Of a stretch of DNA of 64,000 nucleotides, positions 59,411-64,000 are shown piece after piece. Each line of letters starts with the position of its first letter. The first letter of the stretch is position 1. Source of the stretch: Micromussa lordhowensis. Lineage: Eukaryota; Cnidaria; Anthozoa; Scleractinia; Lobophylliidae. The notes below the pieces were generated by a model. The model saw nothing but the letters and a program-made list of their open reading frames with translations. It did no database searches and was not told the DNA's origin. The translations under genes were made by a program, and so were the position numbers. Location: assembly GCA_964020085.1 (NCBI GenBank), contig OZ026595.1, positions 17,080,984 through 17,144,983 of the forward strand. The letters run 5' to 3'.

Positions 59411-60448
59411 GATGCATATCAAGTTACAGGAAGGTATTTTATACTTGCCCGGCCCAACATATTTACCTTCTCTTGCTCGGAAAGTGTTCCTTGCTACATG
59501 TAGAAATCAGCTTTTACGAAGATTATTGTGGCGCATTGGTATACAATGATTTTGGAATAACTGAGCTGTCGACAAGTCCTTTGACTGCACTTCACCGGAC
59601 GGAATCTGGCTTCTTCGTTGGACATTTCAGGTAACATATAGCTAGCTCATCTGCTATCTCGAATCACTATATAATATTATCCGCAATGACTATGTCTGGT
59701 ATTAAAGGGCCCTCGTCAGCCTTCGTCCAGTTATCGAAATTATGCATGGTGAAGCGAAATCTAATTGCTTTACTGCAAGTTGTGTTCCTGAGAGTATGTA
59801 TCGTTAGTAGTTTCACATTGATTTCCTTCGTTTCGACTCCGAATAAAATATAATGGCCAACATTAACATGACTCTCGCAAGTAAACAAAGCCAAAAGTGT
59901 GGCTGACTAGCGCCCTTTAGTGCAAGATTCGTTTTTGTGATGGTCAGCTCTGAACGGTGCCGAGAGCAAGCAAGCCAGAGAAACGACAAAAATATAAACA
60001 GATGTAAACAATGTTCTGAGTTCACAAACCTAGTCGCAATTTGTGTGTGCCGATTTGAACAACACTGACTGAACTGAACGGTGGCAATGCTTCTGAATTT
60101 CGGCGAATTGGTTTGTTAAACGTTTCAGTATTCGATTTAAATGATGTTTTGGACCTTTTGCTTTCTATACTGAGATGAAGTTCAAAACGTGTTCTTAATT
60201 GACACTTCTCTTCGCGAAGAGTGCGATAGAATAAAGTTTATTCTGGCTGCAATGCAAATGCAATGCAAATGCAATGCAATTTTTTACGATAACTGCAGAA
60301 ATTCTCGCGCGCTCATTGGCTAATTTCTATCGTCAATATGCGGACAGACACATGAATTTGAAATTCGTGCGACGCTTCAGCGAGCGAGAGCGGGCAATTC
60401 GACCATTTTTTATCGTAAACAAAACACATTGACGTCAGTTTTTAATGA

Positions 60449-60585
60449 GTCTGTCCTGTTATTGACCATGAATTTCGTCATCACATTGTCAAAGTAGTCT
60501 GCGGATCCACTCGGCTATCGCCTCGTGGATCCACAGCTACTTTGACAATGTGATGACGAAATTTATGATCAATAACAGGACAGAC
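60449..60585. mobile_element. Foldback element in the copy C 5' intron
   Basis: GTCTGTCCTGTTATTGACCA is mirrored by TGATCAATAACAGGACAGAC. The arms pair almost perfectly through TTTCGTCATCACATTGTC to a loop holding GGATCCAC/GTGGATCC. Confidence 0.75.
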
Positions 60586-60699
60586 GCATGAATCAGACAT
60601 CAATTTGTTAAATTTTAAATTGAATTTAAGTTCGAGTGAGTGGGGCTGACTGGTTGGCCCGATTAACAAGATCTCAGAAAACCGGGATGAAAATTTTCC

Positions 60700-60949
60700 C
60701 ATTAACGTTAACTTTATTTAAGTGTCATGTGTATTTAGCACTGCTGTGCTAGTTGGTGCCACTAAACATAAACAAAGAAATATTTCACTGTTATGAATCC
60801 CAACTTGTGCGAGGCTGACCAGTTGGCTATTTACACAGCGCGGTCGAGGAGTTGAACTCGGGACTACCGAGAACAAGGTGAACTGATTTGAGCCAGGGAT
60901 CTCCAGAATTCAAATCCAGCACCCTAAACCACTCGGCCATGCGCCTTCC
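60700..60949 (-). mobile_element. tRNA-derived SINE (second family), minus strand
   Basis: The minus strand begins GGAAGGCGCATGGCCGAGTGG, which contains a box A (TGGCCGAGTGG). Box-B-like GGATTTGAATTC and GAGTTCAACTCC follow. The body then continues A+T-rich with no tRNA closure. The right limit is approximate. Confidence 0.55.
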
Positions 60950-61785
60950 ATGTAAATGACCGAGACGAAACGTTTCTGGCAAAGTAGCTTCGCTTACGCA
61001 ATATAGCGGCCAAAACGGCGTAATATTTGCCCAGTATGTGTTTCCACTTCAGAAGCAATTAACTTTAATAGTCAAGTAACAAGAGTTATAGTGAACAAAG
61101 CTACGATAGTCGCGAACGATACAAATTTATGTTCCACCATTTTAGTTTAGTTCATTGACTCCTTCCCGGTCAACCGGACTGAAATTTCTTCATGAACAGA
61201 CAACAAAATTCTTCCCGGAGCCAGCCCGGTTACAGTACCGGACTAATGCGAAGATGCCCTTGTAGTCAGTTCTGATGGTCTGAATAGCACTCCGGTTAGC
61301 CTAAATTAGCTTATAGAATGCTTACGTATAGCCTTTATGTTGTGGTTTATTCGACTTCAACTCGAATAAACAGATCATTTCAACCTGCGGGCTGCGAATT
61401 GGAAAAAAAATCATTAGCATAGGGCGGGCGTAGAAAGGGATTTGGAATTGGCAAGAACAATTGAAGAATGCCGGCTTTAAGGAGGTGTTTCTCAACTTCA
61501 GTCAGAGATCGAGTTGTTTACTTTGGTTATGACTAGATGGGTCGTTTTGCTGTGAATAAATGTTGCTCGTGAGCGACGGCAAAATAAAACAGTTTCATTA
61601 TCATCGATATGTTTATTAAATTTATCACTGCAGTTCATGTTTAAATCTGTGGTTCTCAAGTTTAAATGTTACATTTTACAGAAATAGAGTTTTAGGCTTC
61701 ACAACCAATAGTTACAAATTCTTATACTCAATATTTTGTGGGTTCCAGCAGTTCTATCTTGTTTCAAAGGTGTCGTCAACTAATC

Positions 61786-63917
61786 ATGGACAAATGGCGA
61801 GGCCAAAGAGGCAGTAGAAGGGGAAGTGGAAGGGAATATGGAAGAGGCAGTGGAATAGAAGGTGGAAGATGGGATGGAATAGCTAGTAGAAGAGGAGGAC
61901 GAATAGGAGATGGAAAATTTTGTCGTGGTAGGGAAGGAACTCCGAGAAGCCAGCTTGAGGTTAAGTTAGGATTCGCGGAACTTCAAGCCCTGGAAACCAA
62001 AACCTCTGACGAAATTATCCTCCATTTAACATCGAGTCGATGTTTTCCAGCCACGGAACATTTATTAAAACAGCAGTCAGAAGTGGAAGATCACTGGATT
62101 GTCCTGATCGTGAGCATTGTTACGAAAGCCTGTGACTGTAGCTCCAAAGAGGATCTGTTAAAGCTACTAAACCTGCTACCAGGATCGTCGTTTTTCAATT
62201 TGCAACTCAGACCATACCTAAACAAGCTATCTGTTAACAGCTTATCTCCTTCTGATGTCGCAGTATTTTTGAGAAATGTTGTGAAAATAATGAACCAATT
62301 GCTCCGAAGATTCCCAAACTGTTATGCTGATCTTCCGATATCCGACCTTTACTGTGGTACAAGAACGCTATCTGACACGGGACAGTTAGCAGATGATGCC
62401 CTCGCGACGGAGGTGGATGAATTAATGAAACTGAGAATGGAAAAGGCTGACGAGTTAAAGAGAAAGGAAGAAGAACTGCAAAATAGAGGAAAACCTCGCA
62501 GGGATGGTGAGATGACAACGTTTATGAAGTATTCCCTTTGTTTGTATTTTTTATCTGTCAATAGGATAAATGAACTTTCACTTGTACACTGATAAAACAT
62601 ATTTGCATTTTTTTAGCTGGGGTGAACGATGATGTAAATCCACCCGAAGATTTTCGTAGGCTCTCTGTTGTTCCAACTCAGGAGGACATCTTGTCAGGAG
62701 AACGACCTTTCCTCAGAAGGAACAAAATTGATGGGAGCTACAATGACGTGGACCATTATTTGGACGTACAGTTTCGACTCCTTCGTGAAGATTTCGTGCG
62801 GCCCCTTCGTGAAGGGATCGCACGGTTGCTGGAGAGTTTAGGCTCCAGTAAGATGGGTGCCCATCAGGACATTCGTCTGTACAATGACGTTCGTTTGTTG
62901 TATCCGATATGTACGTCCAACGGTATCCATTACCGGATCACGTTTGACAACACCAAACTCAGGCATGTCCGCTGGGAGAACAGCAAACGACTCATCTTTG
63001 GTTCGTTGATGTGTTTATCTAAGGATAAGTTTGAGAGTGTTTTGTTTGCCACCGTGGCTAACCAGGAACTTCCAAACATAAGACAAGTAAGTTGTATAAC
63101 ACAATATAGAATACATGTTTATGAGAACACAATTAGCATTTTACTGGGTGCCTGTGTCCTCGGTGAGCATTTTTTGCCAAAAGAAAATTGTCTTCAGAAA
63201 CGTTTACCCTGTGAAAAAACCCTCTGAGGATCTGATTCTCCTGTATTTATATATGGAGTTGAATCGACATCATTCTATCAACACACTATAGCTTTCAACG
63301 TTTCAAGAATGCGCTTTGTAGTGGAGAGGTGAGACTCCATGAATAGTGTCAGTGAAAAAAGAAAGTAATCTTTTTTGCCACTGAATGATAAGGAAAAGGA
63401 ATTGGATTAACCCAAAAGCGCAATCAGTTTGCATCGGATCAACGCGAGAGAAGTGCACAGCATCCCTATTTGGCGGTGTGTTGGAAAAATCAGCCCGCAT
63501 GTATAATCCCGTATAATTCAAAAGTGTCGTTTGTCACCCTGTACAACTTGTGAATATCACAGAAGACCAGATTTACACGTTTATAGAGTTAATCCGCGAT
63601 TACGAGGTGCCAGTGTAAAAGAAGGCTTTGAATATCATGGATACGTCATTCTCGGGAACGGCAAACTCCTGTAAACACAACGTTCTCTATCCTTTCCTGC
63701 CCTTCCTGCCTATTGTATACTGTTACCTAGGTGTTAAAAAGCGACTATTGCTCCTATCTAGGGTATAGTGGACATTCAGTTCATCGGTTCATATGATTTC
63801 GTGAAACTTGAAGAGGGTGACGTGTATGAGATGGTGGAAAGTACTGCCTTCTTTGAAGCTTACCGTCACGTGCTGCAGGGTCTGAAAGAAAGTACTCCCG
63901 CAGAACTACCTTTGCAG
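61786..63917 (+). CDS. ZNFX1: ZNFX1 copy C, 5' part (runs off the window)
   Basis: Exons 61786-62506, 62617-63086 and 63762-63917 are visible; the rest lies beyond 64000. The start ATG gives MDKWRGQRGSRRGSG. Exon 2 (470 nt) and exon 3 (156 nt) have exactly the lengths of their counterparts in copies A and B. The encoded part covers the RG-rich tail, the ARM-like domain (LGFAELQALETKTSDEI, WIVLIVSIVTKACDCS), the LDVQFRLLREDFVRPLREGI block and the VESTAFFEAYRHVL block, all ahead of the helicase core. It is closer to copy B than to copy A in these exons, suggesting B and C are the younger pair. No frame damage is seen. Whether it carries a LamG exon or an intact RZ finger cannot be told here. 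Confidence 0.88.
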
Positions 63918-64000
63918 GTGACTGATGAAACCTTTCTCACGTTTTACAAGTACACATGTTTCCGTCAAATATAGAGCCACTCGTTTGGTTATGTACCTGT

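Larger units (their letters stand above)
59632..61730. other. Copy C 5' intron
   Basis: No coding region is seen. It holds a foldback (60449-60585), a minus-strand tRNA-derived SINE (60700-60949), and a short run with two ATGCAAAT octamers near 60252-60271. Confidence 0.5.

Noticed and set aside
1..64000. CRISPR arrays, operons, riboswitches, bacterial features
   Set aside because: Intron-rich animal DNA; no spaced direct-repeat arrays or prokaryotic gene organisation seen.

Overview
The window is animal nuclear DNA. Genes are split by GT-AG introns, and the introns and spacers are full of inverted-repeat elements, tRNA-derived SINEs and retroelement remnants. A cnidarian-style LamG/ConA-like domain, the three-fold tandem expansion of an innate-immunity helicase, and a SINE of a type I associate with stony corals point to an anthozoan, probably a scleractinian coral. 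The species is not identifiable from sequence alone, and the coral assignment is inference. All exon joins were worked out by eye from splice signals and codon phase.

Layout. (1) 1-9761: an eight-exon PLPBP (YggS/PROSC-family PLP homeostasis protein) gene on the + strand, with an AAT/TAA microsatellite in its last intron. (2) 11.0-27.4 kb: ZNFX1 copy A. It has a complete coding frame and carries an unexpected 654-nt LamG-like exon, phase 1-1, inside the helicase region. (3) 28525-34858: an apparently intact DNA transposon with TTAA ends, probably Kolobok-like. It holds a + strand accessory gene and a - strand 11-exon DDE transposase, converging tail to tail; each end carries a TATA box in the terminal inverted repeat. 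(4) 35.3-57.8 kb: ZNFX1 copy B. It lacks the LamG exon, one 68-nt exon and one NFX1-type finger, and ends at a premature stop in the RZ finger. Its introns hold a tyrosine-recombinase retroelement remnant, a LINE remnant, a SINE, a hAT-type element and many foldbacks. (5) 59.3-64 kb: the promoter and first three coding exons of ZNFX1 copy C, cut by the window edge.

How the parts relate. All three ZNFX1 copies lie head to tail. Each is preceded by a related promoter block with a TTCNNNGAA (STAT/GAS-like) site. In copies A and B this overlaps a perfect GAAANNGAAA (IRF/ISRE-like) core. Vertebrate ZNFX1 is an interferon-induced dsRNA sensor, so the array looks like a cnidarian antiviral locus that has diversified by tandem duplication, exon gain, exon loss and probable gene conversion. 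The most novel points are the LamG cassette in copy A, the conserved IRF/STAT-like promoter block, and the intact two-gene transposon inserted beside copy B's promoter.
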